A stretch of DNA of 64,000 bases from Aphelocoma coerulescens (taxonomy: Eukaryota; Chordata; Aves; Passeriformes; Corvidae), in NCBI RefSeq assembly GCF_041296385.1, contig NC_091016.1, positions 15,661,497 to 15,725,496 on the forward strand. Reading direction: 5' to 3'. The notes under the pieces are model-generated. The model searched no databases, was not told the origin of the DNA, and was given only the letters and a program-made list of their open reading frames with translations. How positions within the stretch are numbered: position 1 is the first letter of the stretch; each line of letters starts with the position of its first letter. Position numbers and translations under genes: made by a program. Positions 1-10,149 of this stretch are shown piece by piece.

Positions 1-575
1 TGAAGACTGTCAGGATGGGCAGGCCCAGGGAGTGGTGGAATTAAATGGAATTAAATGCAGTTGGTGGCTGGTCACAAGTGGTGTTCCCCAGGGCTCAGCA
101 CTGGGGCCAGTCGTGTTTCATATCTTTATCAATGATCTGGAGGAGAGGATCAAGGGCATCTCAGCCAGTTTGCAGATGACGCCAAGCTGGGTGGGAGCGT
201 TGATCTGCTGGAGGGTAGGAAGTCTCTACAGAGAGATCTGGCCAGGCTGGATCATGGGCTGAGGTCAGTTGTATGAGGTTCAACAAGGTGAAGTGTCCCG
301 TCCTGCACTTGGGCCACAACAACCCCACGGAAGGCTACAGGCCGGGGGCAGAGTGGCTGGAAAGCTGCCCAGCAGAAAAGGAGCTGAGGGTGCTGCTTGG
401 CAGTGGCTGAACGTGAGCCAGCGTGTGCCCAGGTGGCCAAGAAGGCCAATGGCATCCCGTCCTGGGATATGCTTTAGTGGTGGCCTTGGCAGTGTTAGCG
501 GCCTCAGGTTATTGGGGGGACTCTGTGATCTTAAAGGTCTTTCCCAATGGAAACAGTTCTGTGATTCTAAACCTC
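1..575 (+). mobile_element. CR1 LINE fragment, internally deleted
   Basis: A 5'-truncated Chicken Repeat 1 (CR1) non-LTR retrotransposon in sense orientation. The short translation contains [10 protein letters not shown] followed by FINDLEE, matching the CR1 reverse-transcriptase core, and later DNA resembles CR1 text encoding the 'hlghnn' and 'aqvakkang' stretches. After about position 460 the sequence jumps to the CR1 3' end (tttagtggtggcc, then a tctgtgattcta-type tail), so the middle is missing. Frames are broken, so it is a dead copy. The same element with the same internal deletion lies at 16355-16935, so it predates the block A duplication. Confidence 0.85.
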
Positions 576-1470
576 CATTCCTTGTTTTGAAGGATGCAGT
601 CCCAAACAGACCCACATTTGTGTTCTTAAGGAATTTAGCATCTACCTTTCCGTGCAAGTAAGAGGCTTTAAATGCTCTCGAAACACTTTTATTCCTTGAT
701 CTTAAGCTGTGTGTTTGAATTGAGGAGATTTTGTACAGAAAGGTTGGACCAGAAGATAAATGCAGGCAATTTAGCTTCAATGGCACTTGTTTCATCTGCT
801 TTTCTGCTTCCTTTCCCCATGGGGGGCAGATTTGGGAGTATTTGTCTTGTGCTTTTGAGTTCTGGCCCAGACTTGCTCATGGATGTGCTGTAAAACCTTA
901 GCTACCCCTTTCTACTGACAAAATCTTGCAGGCTGGTGGGAATTGCTAGAGACAAGGCTTATAAAGCAGTCCCCAGTATGATTAGCCCAGTGTCCCTGCT
1001 TAAATCCAGGCCTGCTTGTATTAAAAAGGAGCAAACTCTTCTAACCACCCCGCCTTTTATTTGTAGCTCTTGGGGCAAGTCCTGTGTGCCATTCCAACTC
1101 TTTGTTATCAAATGTGTGAAGTGATGTTGCTGCTGTAGCAGCAGCCTGAGTTCCGTGGGAACAACTCCAAAGCACTGTCCTGGGTGCCACTGCAGTGGGC
1201 AAGGTCAGAGACTTGCCTCTGCTGCCATGGGCATCCTGCCATGGGGAGAGCAGCTGCTGGGGCTTCCCCCATTCTGCTGACAGCAGTCTGCCTCCAACAT
1301 GTGGACTGTATGGCCATGATTTTGACAGAATGTGCAAAATGCATCATTTGAACATTTTTTATGTTGCTCTAACATGACCTGACTCGAGCAGTTTGGTAGG
1401 CAGGACGCCCTGTGGGCAGGGCCATGGCAGGGATGGGTGGCTGTCACTTGCACTGGCAGTGTTATTTTTC
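576..1470. other. Non-coding stretch, nothing recognised
   Basis: Between the CR1 and the small ORF there is ordinary AT/GC-mixed DNA with short unrelated ORFs on both strands. I see no RNA gene, exon or mobile element that I can name. It is copied at about 16937-17831 with very few differences. Confidence 0.4.
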
Positions 1471-1587
1471 CATGCAGGCTCCTGATGCTGCGGGGCAACG
1501 CACCAGCAGCTGTGTGGGGCCCAGCGACCAGCAGCACACCGAGGAGACCCTCATCTGCACAGAGCCCATCGCCCCTTTGCTCCCCCC

Positions 1588-1842
1588 ATGGCGGCACAAG
1601 ACAATTCCGCCCCAGGTGAAGGGCTGCAGCAGACTGGAGACTCCTTCAGCCAGGACTCGTTGCAGTCTCCTTCCTGCAGCTGTGCCCGGAGGATGTTGGC
1701 CTGCAGCGGCGGTGCCGATGCCCAGGAATGCTGCTCGGCTCAGGGAGGCGGAGTGGGTACAAAAGCTGCGCTCAAAGCGCTGATCGCGAGACCCCAGAGC
1801 CGCTGGCAAGTGCAGCAGCTCTTCTTCATTCCATGCAAGTGA
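1588..1842 (+). CDS. Small hypothetical ORF, 84 residues (block A copy 1)
   Basis: I do not recognise this protein. It begins MAAQDNSAPGEG in a fair start context (ccccatgg), is Ser/Cys/Gln-rich, and ends QQLFFIPCK. The paralogue at 17949-18203 differs at four bases in the ORF, of which three are synonymous and one changes Gly to Arg. That is a weak hint of coding constraint. The overlapping frame could instead use an exon from 1478 (acceptor ttttccatgcag) to 1615 (donor caggtgaa). No domain, signal peptide or membrane segment is visible. It could easily be a chance ORF in GC-rich DNA. Confidence 0.25.
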   Translation: MAAQDNSAPGEGLQQTGDSFSQDSLQSPSCSCARRMLACSGGADAQECCSAQGGGVGTKAALKALIARPQSRWQVQQLFFIPCK

Positions 1843-1904
1843 GAGCCCAGCCTTAGAGCCTGTCCCGGGGGACAGGGAAACGCTCTGTGTATAGTTTTGA
1901 ATGT

Positions 1905-2335
1905 TCAGGGACAGCCAAGATGAGAATTGTTTTGAGGCAGGTGATGTTAATGTTGGGTTTGGGTGTGTCTGCAGGAAAGAAAGCAGGAATGAACCCCTGC
2001 CACAAGGAAGGAGAACATTTGCATGGCCAATTTACACCCTACAGACACACGGATCATATTGGCCCGCTGAATACTGGGAGCATCTATTGCAGGGGGCAAA
2101 GCTTCCTTTAATAGATGGGAAAGATGAGATTTGAACAAATAATTTTGCTGATGCAGAAAAAGGGATGAGACCCACTGATCCCTTGCCTCAGGGTTAGTTC
2201 TGCCAAATCCTGGGCACGGCCCCTTTGGAATGACTCCGTAATTGCTGATATGCAGCTGGAATGCTGAATGCATCTGGGGAGAAGAATTGCTGAGTATGTA
2301 AGGTGGCATTTTTGCTGCATTAATTCTGGACTAGG
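1905..2335. repeat. Diverged intron repeat, family 1 (first of several)
   Basis: The segment containing ttgaggcaggtgatgttaat and, further on, gaatgactccgtaattgctg recurs in diverged form at 2955-3190 (first part), 18266-18695, 18910-19145, 25200-25400, 25640-25870, 31117-31317 and 31557-31787. These are the upstream introns of each X-type exon of the TOGARAM2-like gene. They show that exon plus upstream intron was duplicated more than once, before the recent 5,917-base tandem event. Confidence 0.7.
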
Positions 2336-2355
2336 TGTGTAGGTACAAAAATACT

Positions 2356-2716
2356 GTTAGCGAGGATTTTCTTGCTATTTTCTAAGTCCGTGAGAGACTT
2401 TTCTCTCTCACAGAAGAGGTAGCAGGGAATGTAAACACCCAAGACACCTGCAACCTTGAAAAGTCTTGTTTATGGTATAGTAGAAAAATATTTTGACAAT
2501 GGATGTTTTAGGCTTTTAGCCAATCACCCCCAAGGGGTGGTTGGTCCTTTGTCCAATTAGACTATGAAGAAAAAAGTCTATAAAAGAGTTTGTAAAATAA
2601 TTAAATAAATCAATCTTGCTGCACAATTCCTGCCTGCTGGACTTCTCTCCTCCGCCTCCCTATGGCTGTGGGACACAGTGATATACCGTAGGAACCAGGC
2701 CTGCGGTAATAGGAGT
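2356..2716 (+). mobile_element. Solo-LTR-like element (endogenous retrovirus)
   Basis: This has LTR promoter architecture: a CCAAT-type stretch (ccaatcaccccc, ccaattagac), a TATA box (tctataaaag, about 2578-2587), and an AATAAA signal (ttaaataaatcaa, about 2602) followed by a U5-like GC-rich tail. It starts with tgttagcg. I cannot fix the right edge exactly and see no clear target-site duplication. Block A copy 2 lacks the whole interval. No gag/pol/env remains nearby. Family assignment (ERVK- or ERVL-type) would need a repeat library. Confidence 0.5.
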
Positions 2717-3379
2717 GAGCTATCTCATTAAAGCTTATCTTTCTCTCTTTTACTATTGACTGTAATGTTCTACAGGGGGAAAAAAGTCCTGATTTCAGAA
2801 AGTTATTCTTTTTTTTTACCGCTTGGCTGCCACATGATTTTATCATTGGTGGAGGACTGTAGAGAATGATTAGTTCTCTGAGTTTTAGGAGCTCTGTTGG
2901 AGAGCATTTCAGAATGACCTGCCCAGTGGTTTTTCCATTAGGAAGATTTTCAATTGTTAGGATTAGCCAAGATCAGAAATATTTTGAGGCAGGTCATGTT
3001 TATGTTGGGTTTGGGTGTCTCTGCAGGAAGGAAAGCAGGGAATAAACCCCTAGAAAAATGAAGTAGAGCAAAAGTGGATTGTTTGGATAGGCCAGTTTGT
3101 TCCCTACAGATATGGGCTGCTTGAATACTGGGGATATCTAATGGAGAGTGCAAAGCTTCTTCAACTTCTAACATGGGGTACCATTGTTCATGTGCCAGCC
3201 CTTCGTTTGTTGTGAACAGAAAAAATCAAATCCAAAAAGTGCAAAACCCAGTCCAGATCTGAGTGGGAGTTACAAAAATAAATGCCTTGAGAAGTAGCTT
3301 TGGAAAGTGCCTTTCCTCCTAGACAGTGTCAAACCCACAGGCCTAGCCTGCTGGGGCTTAGGGCTGGCTGCCCTTGGGA

Positions 3380-3670
3380 AGGGAAGGGGATGGTGTTGGG
3401 ATGGGGGTTTTGCGGCCATGGAAACGAGAGAACCACGGGCGAGCGTGTCACAAAGGGGCAGCCCCGCGCTGAGGTTGTGAAGGTCGCGGGTGTCACAGGC
3501 ACAGCGGCAGGAGACGCGTCCGGCTCTGCCTCTCTGCGCCGACTGCTGGCGATTGGAGTCCCCCGACCTTGTTCTAAGGCTGGGTACCAAGCTCCCGTCG
3601 CTGTCTACGCCGAGAGCGTTCCCAAATTCAAACCCAGATACTTCTGCGAGGCAGAAGCACGGGTTCGACC
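3380..3670 (+). promoter_or_regulatory. CpG-rich 5' region of truncated TOGARAM2-like copy
   Basis: The stretch is locally rich in CpG (cgagagaacc, ggtcgcgggtgtc, gacgcgtccgg, tgcgccgact) compared with surrounding DNA and lies just upstream of the proposed ATG at 3671. It probably contains the promoter and 5' UTR. No TATA box is evident. The near-identical copy at 19335-19625 precedes the full-length gene. Confidence 0.4.
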
Positions 3671-5317
3671 ATGGACTTCACTGGAAAAGGAAAGACCGCT
3701 GAAGAAAAAGGTGAGGATAGAATGGAGATGAAAGGCCTTGGCCAAATGGAAAAAAATCCCAGCAGATTTCAGGGAAAACTGGTCGATGGTGGTCAGTGCT
3801 GGCTCTGTGTCAGAGTAGGTGGCTGACAGGTACAGATGATCCTGCAAGGATGCCCAAGGCATCACAACATTCTGTCCTTGGTTTACTCTGCTTTCTCCTT
3901 TTTCTCAGTAGCCAAATGACTCATACTGCCAGTCAGGACAGGGACTGTGGCCACAGCAGACCACAAAGTGGACATGGTCATAAGATGCAAGGCCTGTTTC
4001 TATCTTTGCCATCAATGTCAGGTCTCACTAAAAATAAATTTCCCCTTCTTCGTCTGCTGGCTGATCAGCTCGAACCCTGAGGATGTTATAACGGTGCTGT
4101 TAAAACACCAGCAAGGCCTGCCTGCTTGCTGAGAGGTCTTGCTGGTTTGCAGGAACAGCAGTCAGGACTGTGTGGGTCTGTACTTGGTATGCACAGAAGC
4201 CCAGTCGCAAGAAGGAATGGGTTTTTTCCCCTCTTATCGTTGCAGCCTTCCACCTTGCCCTTCAGGCTTGCCAGGTCCATACTGTTAAGAACAATCACAG
4301 TGATGCTAGTTTCATGAAAGATAAAAACAAAGCAAACTTCTCAGTAATTAAAAAATCCTTGGATGCCTCACCCATTCAATGAGTAGATATCAAAGGCTGG
4401 AGTTCAGCTAACTCACTTCTTCCCTTGTACCTGATCTACAGCTTCTTCTGGAGACAAAACCTCAAGGAAGAAGTGGATGGAGACCATGCCTAAGGAGGGC
4501 CCTGTGTGGCCTCCCCACCCTGGTGCCCTTCCGCTCCTGCCTGGCTGCAAGGATGCTGTGCAGACCCCCAGGCTTGGCAGTGCAGGTCTCCGCTCGCAGC
4601 CTGCTCAGGGGGCCTTGGCCCAGGAGCCCCGGCAGGGGCAGCTGAGCAGCGCTGCCCCCGGGGTCACTGCCAGGGAGGACACGGTGAAGGCTGAGCATGG
4701 CTCAGCCTCACAAAGAGGTAAGGCGGGAGCTGGGCCGCTCTCTGGCGGGAGGAAGGCTCTTGTGCCAGCCTAGAGAGCCTGGGCACATTGCCAGGGAACA
4801 GTTCTGCCCTGCATGTGCCCCCTGCAATGAGCTGTGCAGCTCCCAGTGCCCCGTGTAGCTGTAGGGCTACTCAGCTGTGGGGCCGGGAGAGGAGCAGGAG
4901 GGTGCGTGTGCAGCTGAGCCATTCCTGGAAAGCACAGGGCTCTGGGCTCCCTGCTGTCCCAGGGCAGCCCAGAGGCCAGGCTGTTCCTGTGCTGGCTCTC
5001 TGGAAGTGGGTCAGGGTGTCTCCCTGGTCTGCCTCAAGTGGCTGCTGGCAGGAGCGTGTTTCCCTGTGCAGCTCTTTAGAAGTTTCCAGGTGGTCTGTCC
5101 CATTAAATACGTAGCTTCAGATGCTTTAGGTTTGCATTGCGGCCTCTCTTATATTTTGTGTCTCCACTTTGCAGGCATGACTGGTACAGTCTTATCAAGA
5201 AGTTTTCCTTGGACATTTCCTATGTTCCCTAACCGTCAAAGTCCTTGCCTCCTGTCCAGAAGAGCTCTCTTTCCTCAAGCTCAGGAAGAGGGTTCTGCCT
5301 GTCTGAAGAATGTTTGA
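3671..5317 (+). pseudogene. Truncated TOGARAM2-like 5' gene fragment (3 exons)
   Basis: Exon 1 is 3671-3710 (MDFTGKGKTAEEK, phase 1 donor ggtgag). Exon X is 4442-4717 (276 bases, acceptor tctacag, donor gaggtaagg). The next exon begins at 5175 after tttgcag. In the full-length gene that exon starts GLTGYTLAKK; here a one-base deletion shifts the frame, giving GMTGTVLSRS and a stop at 5315-5317. The three exons add up to 459 bases, a possible 152-residue product with no TOG domain. The AATAAA signals at 5389 and 5479 could end a short transcript. None of the later exons follows: the DNA continues into block C. I read it as a decayed 5' copy of the gene starting at 19626. A translated short product is possible but unproven. 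Confidence 0.6.
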
Positions 5318-5388
5318 AGATTTGGATTTTTACATTAGGCTTTGTAGTTACAGATGTACATATGTTCTGACATGTAGATGTAGGTTTG

Positions 5389-5484
5389 AATAAATGTGTT
5401 GTAATTTTATATTTTAAAATTTGAAAATAGATTTTCAACTGTATATCTTTTATTTTGAGGGGTTTTTTTTCAGTTTTAAATAAA
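5389..5484 (+). terminator. Candidate polyadenylation signals
   Basis: AATAAA occurs at 5389-5394 (gtttgaataaatgtg) and again at 5479-5484 in an A-rich stretch, just after the decayed third exon of the truncated TOGARAM2-like copy. The equivalent signal in block C copy 2 (52076) is the first good one after the stop codon of the full-length gene. Confidence 0.4.
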
Positions 5485-5954
5485 ATAATTTTTAAAAAAA
5501 ACAAGCTGAGAATGTGAGACCTGCTGGCCTAGAGGTTGTCAGAGTGCAGCTGACTCAACAAGCCACTGTCTCACGGTATTCTTTCCTCACAGGGCCTCTC
5601 CTCTTCCTCTTTTGCCATGTTTTCTTCATGTCATTTGTGCTGCTGTTTGTTAGTTAGCATTCCAATGGGGCCACCTATTACCATGTTTGGGGGACAATGG
5701 ACCCAGAAGATCCTGTGTAGTCTACAGTTTTCTGCCTCAATGTATTCTGTGCTCACAAAAGGCCTGAGCAAAGCAACAAAGAGAATGTGCCCAAATCCCA
5801 AAGCTTTGCTCCTTTGCAATCTCAGACAGATCTGGCTCAGAGGTGTCTTCAATCACAATTCCATAGGTAAGAAGAGGACGTGTATTTCACTGGCAAAAGA
5901 GGCACTGCTTTGGAAAAGGCATCTGTATGTATATTTACCCAGGACAGCAGTCCA

Positions 5955-6090
5955 ACAGCGTTGTTTGCGACTTGTTTGCAGAAGGATGAGTGAACTGTGA
6001 GGTTATTGAACAGGTGACAAGGGTTCCTCAAATCTGTACTGCAGCCTGGGTGCCATTCAGCCCAGAGTTATGGGATAATGGCGTAGTACG
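5955..6090. repeat. Unclassified interspersed repeat (family 2)
   Basis: The segment from gcgttgtttgcgacttg through cagcctgggtgccattcagc recurs at 52637-52772 (block C copy 2) and, inverted and more diverged, at 57875-58015. A related tail (cccacacacattctgcc, aaaagcttggcttggc; about 6090-6140) recurs near 47965-48025 and inverted at 56705-56765. This dispersed pattern in both orientations suggests a mobile element, possibly LTR material, that I cannot name. Confidence 0.5.
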
Positions 6091-6419
6091 TCCCACACAC
6101 ATTCTGCCTCCAAGAAAAGCTTGGCTTGGCTTAATCGAGTGAAATAAATAGAAGAGAAATGAAATGGACATTTAAACTGGTCACTTTAGAGTGATTCTCC
6201 TGCTTTCCAATGTCAGCCCTGTAGCTCATGCTCCCAAGGCTTGTTATGAACGAGTGTCTGAGATTGCTTAAAAATTCACTGTCAAGGTTATCAGTAAAAC
6301 CAGATTGAATATGTCCTAGGTTACAGTGTAAGATGCAACCAACAGTATGTATTCTATTGTCACCTTCACAAGCTGTTAAAAGAGATGGGGCTGTGTTTGT
6401 TATCTCCTACCATGACTCA

Positions 6420-6840
6420 TCCTTGCTAAATCCCTCTGGAGGCTATCTCTGTTTAATGGGCAAGCAATGACCCACTGCATGACTCACAGAATTACATCAG
6501 CCCCTTGGGAGATGCTCCACCCAGGGGGAGGAGCCAAGCATTCCCACCTGGATATAATCAGGTAGGATTGAAGCACAAGCAGCTCTTCCCTCCTGGGTTC
6601 CCAGAGGATAAGAGTTACTACTGGACCTTCAGCCGAAGACCAGACCCTTCAACAGGATCACTGCTTCAATAGGACCACTTCATCTGGGCTGCTACCACCA
6701 CCCTGATTAACAGGGTGTCAGGTTGTATCCTGACTCTGTCAGTGTTCTTGTACTATTGCAATTATTTTCATTTTCCTATTAAATTACAGTTCTGTCTTGT
6801 GATTTCTCACTGGTTTGTTTTCAAACTAGTGCAGAATATG
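6420..6840 (+). mobile_element. Solo LTR-like element with TATA and ATTAAA
   Basis: The sequence has the layout of a passerine endogenous-retrovirus LTR: a GC-box-like stretch (ctccacccagggggagg), a TATA box (ctggatataatcagg, about 6549-6563), a transcribed R-like region, and a poly(A) signal in cctattaaattac (about 6776-6786) followed by a U5-like tail. No internal coding region flanks it. The second copy, in block C2, is at about 53100-53520. Exact ends and family are not determined. Confidence 0.55.
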
Positions 6841-6963
6841 AAGTAACAGCTCAACAAAATTTGTTGGCAACATTCACACTATTACTTACTAGTCCTTTAA
6901 GGCACAACAAGGGAAAAAAGCAACAAACAAAATGCAGTCAATCAAACCAGACATGAACTGAGA

Positions 6964-6968
<5 letters not shown>

Positions 6969-7000
<32 letters not shown>
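6969..7000. repeat. (GT)n microsatellite
   Basis: A run of about 15 uninterrupted GT units. The equivalent run in block C copy 2 (about 53650-53680) is interrupted by a tttg, so the two arrays have evolved separately since duplication. Confidence 0.9.
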
Positions 7001-7001
<1 letters not shown>

Positions 7002-8690
7002 TAGACGGGTTTTGACAAAGGGAGAGAAAGGACAAGGATGAAAAGGAATGTGGCCTAAAAGCTTAACAGCACTCAAGCTTAACAGTAGTTAAACTGGGGC
7101 CATGAGGAGTGGGGGGATTGGCCCAGGATCCATTGTTGATCGACGATCCTGTGAGTACAGGAAACTTGAGCTCGCTGGCTCTGAGAGGCCCCACTGGAGG
7201 TTGCCAGTGGCAGCTGCTGTGGTCCAGGAGAGCTTCGAGGGCTTCCTTTTGGGCCGCTGTTGATGGGCCACAAGACAGTGGGCTTCAGTCATAAAATGCT
7301 TCCTCATGGCCGCACTTTGGGTCAGCAGCCTGTCTTTGGAAGTGCGAGAAGAAGGATGTTATGGCATTCAGGCAAGAAAAGTAGTTTCCAAGACTGTTCA
7401 TAGAAAACCCCAGGATCTGGTTAGACAGCACAAGTTCCTGGGAGCACTCAGTGTTTTGGGCAAGCTCAAGAGGAGCTTAGTCCAGGGGCTGTTCATCAAG
7501 GCTGAGGCCTAACAAGCATTTCTGAGATCACAGTGTGGCCTGACAAGGCCAGGGAAGATTCACCACCCCAGCGTGAAGCATGAAGTTTTGATGTAAAAAG
7601 CCATGGCCCAGTGGAACCCCGGGGCAGTTTCCTCAGGCCTGCGGGAGAATCCTACTGCAGATCCTTGTGCCACTGATTCCATCTCTCCCCACTTTTCTCA
7701 GTTCTTGGTGGCAAGGTCACTTAGGTTAGACACACAGCTCACAAGAAGTGCTCCTGTGTTTCTCTATACAATGAATTAAAGTGAGATGACACATCTCAAA
7801 TCTGCATTTTCTTTCTGGCAATCTGACTGATTGGAGGAATTTCTGGAGCAGGAAGCTTGCTTCCTCAAATATTTACTGTGCATGGTAGTGAGCACAAAGA
7901 AAAGATTTAATGTTAAAAGCTTTGCCCAGGCAATGCTCCTTTGACAAGTTCTCTCCTTAGCTCTCCTTGGGAAGATCTGAAAGGTTCAATGACCCCAGCA
8001 AAAGCTCCTGCAATGGCTGCCCGCCAGCAGAGCAGGGCTGTCAGCTGAACCAAGTGTTGCCACAGGCAGCAGCTTAGCCAGGGCAGCAAATCAGGAGCTA
8101 GGAAGGAGCTGATCTGAAGGCCAAACCTCCTTAGCTCCTTCCAAGAGCACTGCAACAATTCCTCATTCCAAGGAGGTGCAGTGCTGGACACCAGAGCTCT
8201 GTGTGAGGACTGGACACAAGTTTGCTCCCACGGAGTGCCGTGATGGTTTCTGCAGGAGCTGTGGGCTCCTGTGCCTGCCGGACACCATGAGGAGAGAAGG
8301 AGCCGAGTACACTGACACACCTTTGCCTTGAGCATAGCCCGGCCTTGACCAAACACACTGAAAGGTTCCCCCTTGGCCCATGTCTCGAAACGCCAGGTCA
8401 GCTGTTTGATGACTCCAGCTGGTTTGGTGTAAAAAAATTTCCCTCAGAAATACTAGTGTCTTGGGGTGACTTTATGATGTGTATTCCTTATCGCTGCCCT
8501 ATGCCCAGAAATTAATTTTTGTGCCTTTTTATGCCTTTAAACTGAGCCTGAGAAGGGGAAGGAAAAACTGAGCAAAACTTTTTCAAAGCAGTTTGCAGCT
8601 TGTTCAAGGTCACACAGAGATAGCGACTTTTTTTCCAGCTGCGGCAGGGGAGGGAGGAGGCACCCGGCTCGCGGCTGCCCGGTCAGACAA
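7001..8690. other. No gene recognised
   Basis: Unique-looking DNA within block C copy 1 (also at about 53680-55370). Short ORFs occur on both strands, but none has a recognisable domain or flanking splice signals I would trust. Both copies are similar throughout, so lack of decay cannot be used as evidence of function. Confidence 0.35.
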
Positions 8691-8696
8691 AAATGC

Positions 8697-8986
8697 CCCT
8701 ATTCAAACAGTGGGTGTGCAAGTAGACATGAAGTTTCACTGTCTTTTCTAGGATATTTTAGAAAGATCTAAGAGAATATTGCAGGAGGGAGCAGATGCCT
8801 AATTTTGTCTCCAGAGGAATCCCCAAAGGACACATCACTCTGCTGGTGATGGCAGGAAACCCCATAAGCTCACAGACTAGTTTTCCCTGACACATGCCAG
8901 CCTTCCCAGGCTTTACTAGGCTGGGATTTAAACCATAGCTAAGCAAACACACGCAGCCAAGTGACACAGAGTTTTTCCTCCAGAAA
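8697..8986. repeat. Duplicated segment D, copy 1
   Basis: Matches 57296-57592 (offset about 48,599; from acaaaaatgccccta to cctccagaaa). It is directly joined to block C here but lies 1,919 bases further on in the right-hand copy. It contains no recognised gene. Confidence 0.85.
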
Positions 8987-9405
8987 TTGGAAGGAAAACC
9001 TGAGGAATTGGCAGCTAGCCCCTCAGAAACATGAGGAGCAAAAGCCAGTCTTCTACCTGAGAGCTGCCTGGGCAGGGGCAATTCTTCCGATTGCATCAGC
9101 GTGGCCGTGGCTAGAAAGGGCAGCGAGGAGAGGAATTCAGCGTCTCCTGGCAGCCCCTGAAATCCCAGCTCTCACTTGCGTGCACCGGGGATTCTGCTTC
9201 AGACTCTGAACTTGCGCAGCCGCTCCTTGGGCGCTGTTTGCCCCCAGGCACAGCGGTGGGTGCTGCAGCAGCTGTCCCGCACACAGGGCTCTGGAGCCTC
9301 CCCAAGGCTGCCAAGGACTGGAGGAGGCCACGTGCCCGGGATCTGGTGCAGCACCGTGGGGTTGTGGGGGATGCTTTGGTCTCTTTGGGGGGGAGGTTGG
9401 GGAGC
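8985..9405. repeat. Duplicated segment E, copy 1
   Basis: Direct copy at 15458-15876 (starts attggaaggaaaacctgagg; ends near ctttggtctctttgggg). Both copies flank the PIM1-like cluster, one on each side. An ORF of about 90 residues is open on the minus strand in both copies, but I recognise no domain. Copy 2 ends abruptly where a PIM1-like exon fragment begins. Confidence 0.85.
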
Positions 9406-10120
9406 AGGGCAAATGGAATCAAGATGAGACAGGGATCAACCAGCGCCACGCCAGGCAGCGATTTTTCCTACCGGGGCTCCTCTGAGTTTAGCGAGCTAAT
9501 GAGGCCTGCGGAGCAAACAAGACCCGGGAGCGAGGAGGGAAGGGCTGGCTGGGAAGGAGTCAGATAAAGCCCTTGCAGGCATTTCTCTTTCTCAGGGGCT
9601 CCTGGGGAGACAAAGGAGACAAGAAGGATGTCCCATCTCGTGACACTCCCTTTTTTCCTTCAGGAGCTGTACCGCAGTCACTGCCTACGAGAGTTTCCAT
9701 CGTGATCCCTTTGATGCCAGGGAGCACAAAGAACTTGGAACCTTGCCGGAGTCCAGCCCTGCCTGTCTATCTTGGAGCAGAGGGGAAAGATGAAGAAGTA
9801 TTTGGGCGGGGCTTGAGCCGAAATGGCATTTTGCCGCTTCTGATTTCCTCCCAGCTTTTGCAGCGGGGCGACCACTGCGTCCCTGCAAACCGCTCCCCTT
9901 TCCAAAGCACACGCGGGCCTGGCTGGCAGCTCCGGCTTCTCGAAGGGGCTGCTGCCGTTGGCAACAGGAGCTGTTGTTGAAATTTTCGCGTTGCTTAACC
10001 CCCCCTGCCAAAGGCCACCGAGTGGCTGAGGAAGGACACAAAAAGATTACCCTGGAGGAAGGGGACCAAAAGCTTGGAAAAGGATGAAAGAAAGGCTCCG
10101 ATGACAACGACAAGAACAAG
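9406..10120. other. Spacer beside the PIM1-like cluster, no gene recognised
   Basis: Moderately GC-rich DNA with splice-like motifs (for example ccttcag then gagctgtac at 9657-9672), but no coherent exon or domain. It lies 3' of the minus-strand kinase genes. Confidence 0.3.
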
Positions 10121-10121
10121 A

Positions 10122-10127
10122 TTTATT
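10122..10127 (-). terminator. Polyadenylation signal (AATAAA) for PIM1-like copy
   Basis: Read on the minus strand the sequence is caaaaataaatcttg, about 25-30 bases after the remnant last exon of the degenerate PIM1-like copy. I see no AATAAA on the minus strand between here and the stop codon of the intact kinase at 11584, so the intact gene may use this signal through a long 3' UTR that includes the degenerate copy. Confidence 0.4.
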
Positions 10128-10149
10128 TTTGACAGCAAATTAACACCCG

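Larger units (their letters stand above)
1..5087. repeat. Segmental duplication block A, copy 1
   Basis: Nearly identical to 16355-21035 in direct orientation. The offset is 16,354 at the left end, 16,361 after a 7-base indel near 663, and about 15,955 after a roughly 410-base deletion in copy 2. It carries a CR1, a small ORF, a solo-LTR-like element (copy 1 only), a CpG-rich 5' region and the first two coding exons of a TOGARAM2-like gene. It begins before the window starts. Past about 5087 the two copies take different flanks. Confidence 0.9.
4685..8696. repeat. Segmental duplication block C, copy 1
   Basis: Direct repeat of 51371-55376, offset about 46,680-46,686 with small indels and about 98-99% identity by eye. 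It starts inside exon X (tgaaggctgagcatgg) and includes the decayed GLTG-type exon, two poly(A) signals, a solo LTR-like element, a GT microsatellite and DNA with no recognised gene. Copy 1 ends at ggtcag (8696), where copy 2 continues into 1,919 bases absent here. Confidence 0.9.

Noticed and set aside
32..262. Reverse-transcriptase-like ORF considered as a host gene.
   Set aside because: Text and flanks match CR1 LINEs, and the frame is broken within 80 codons.
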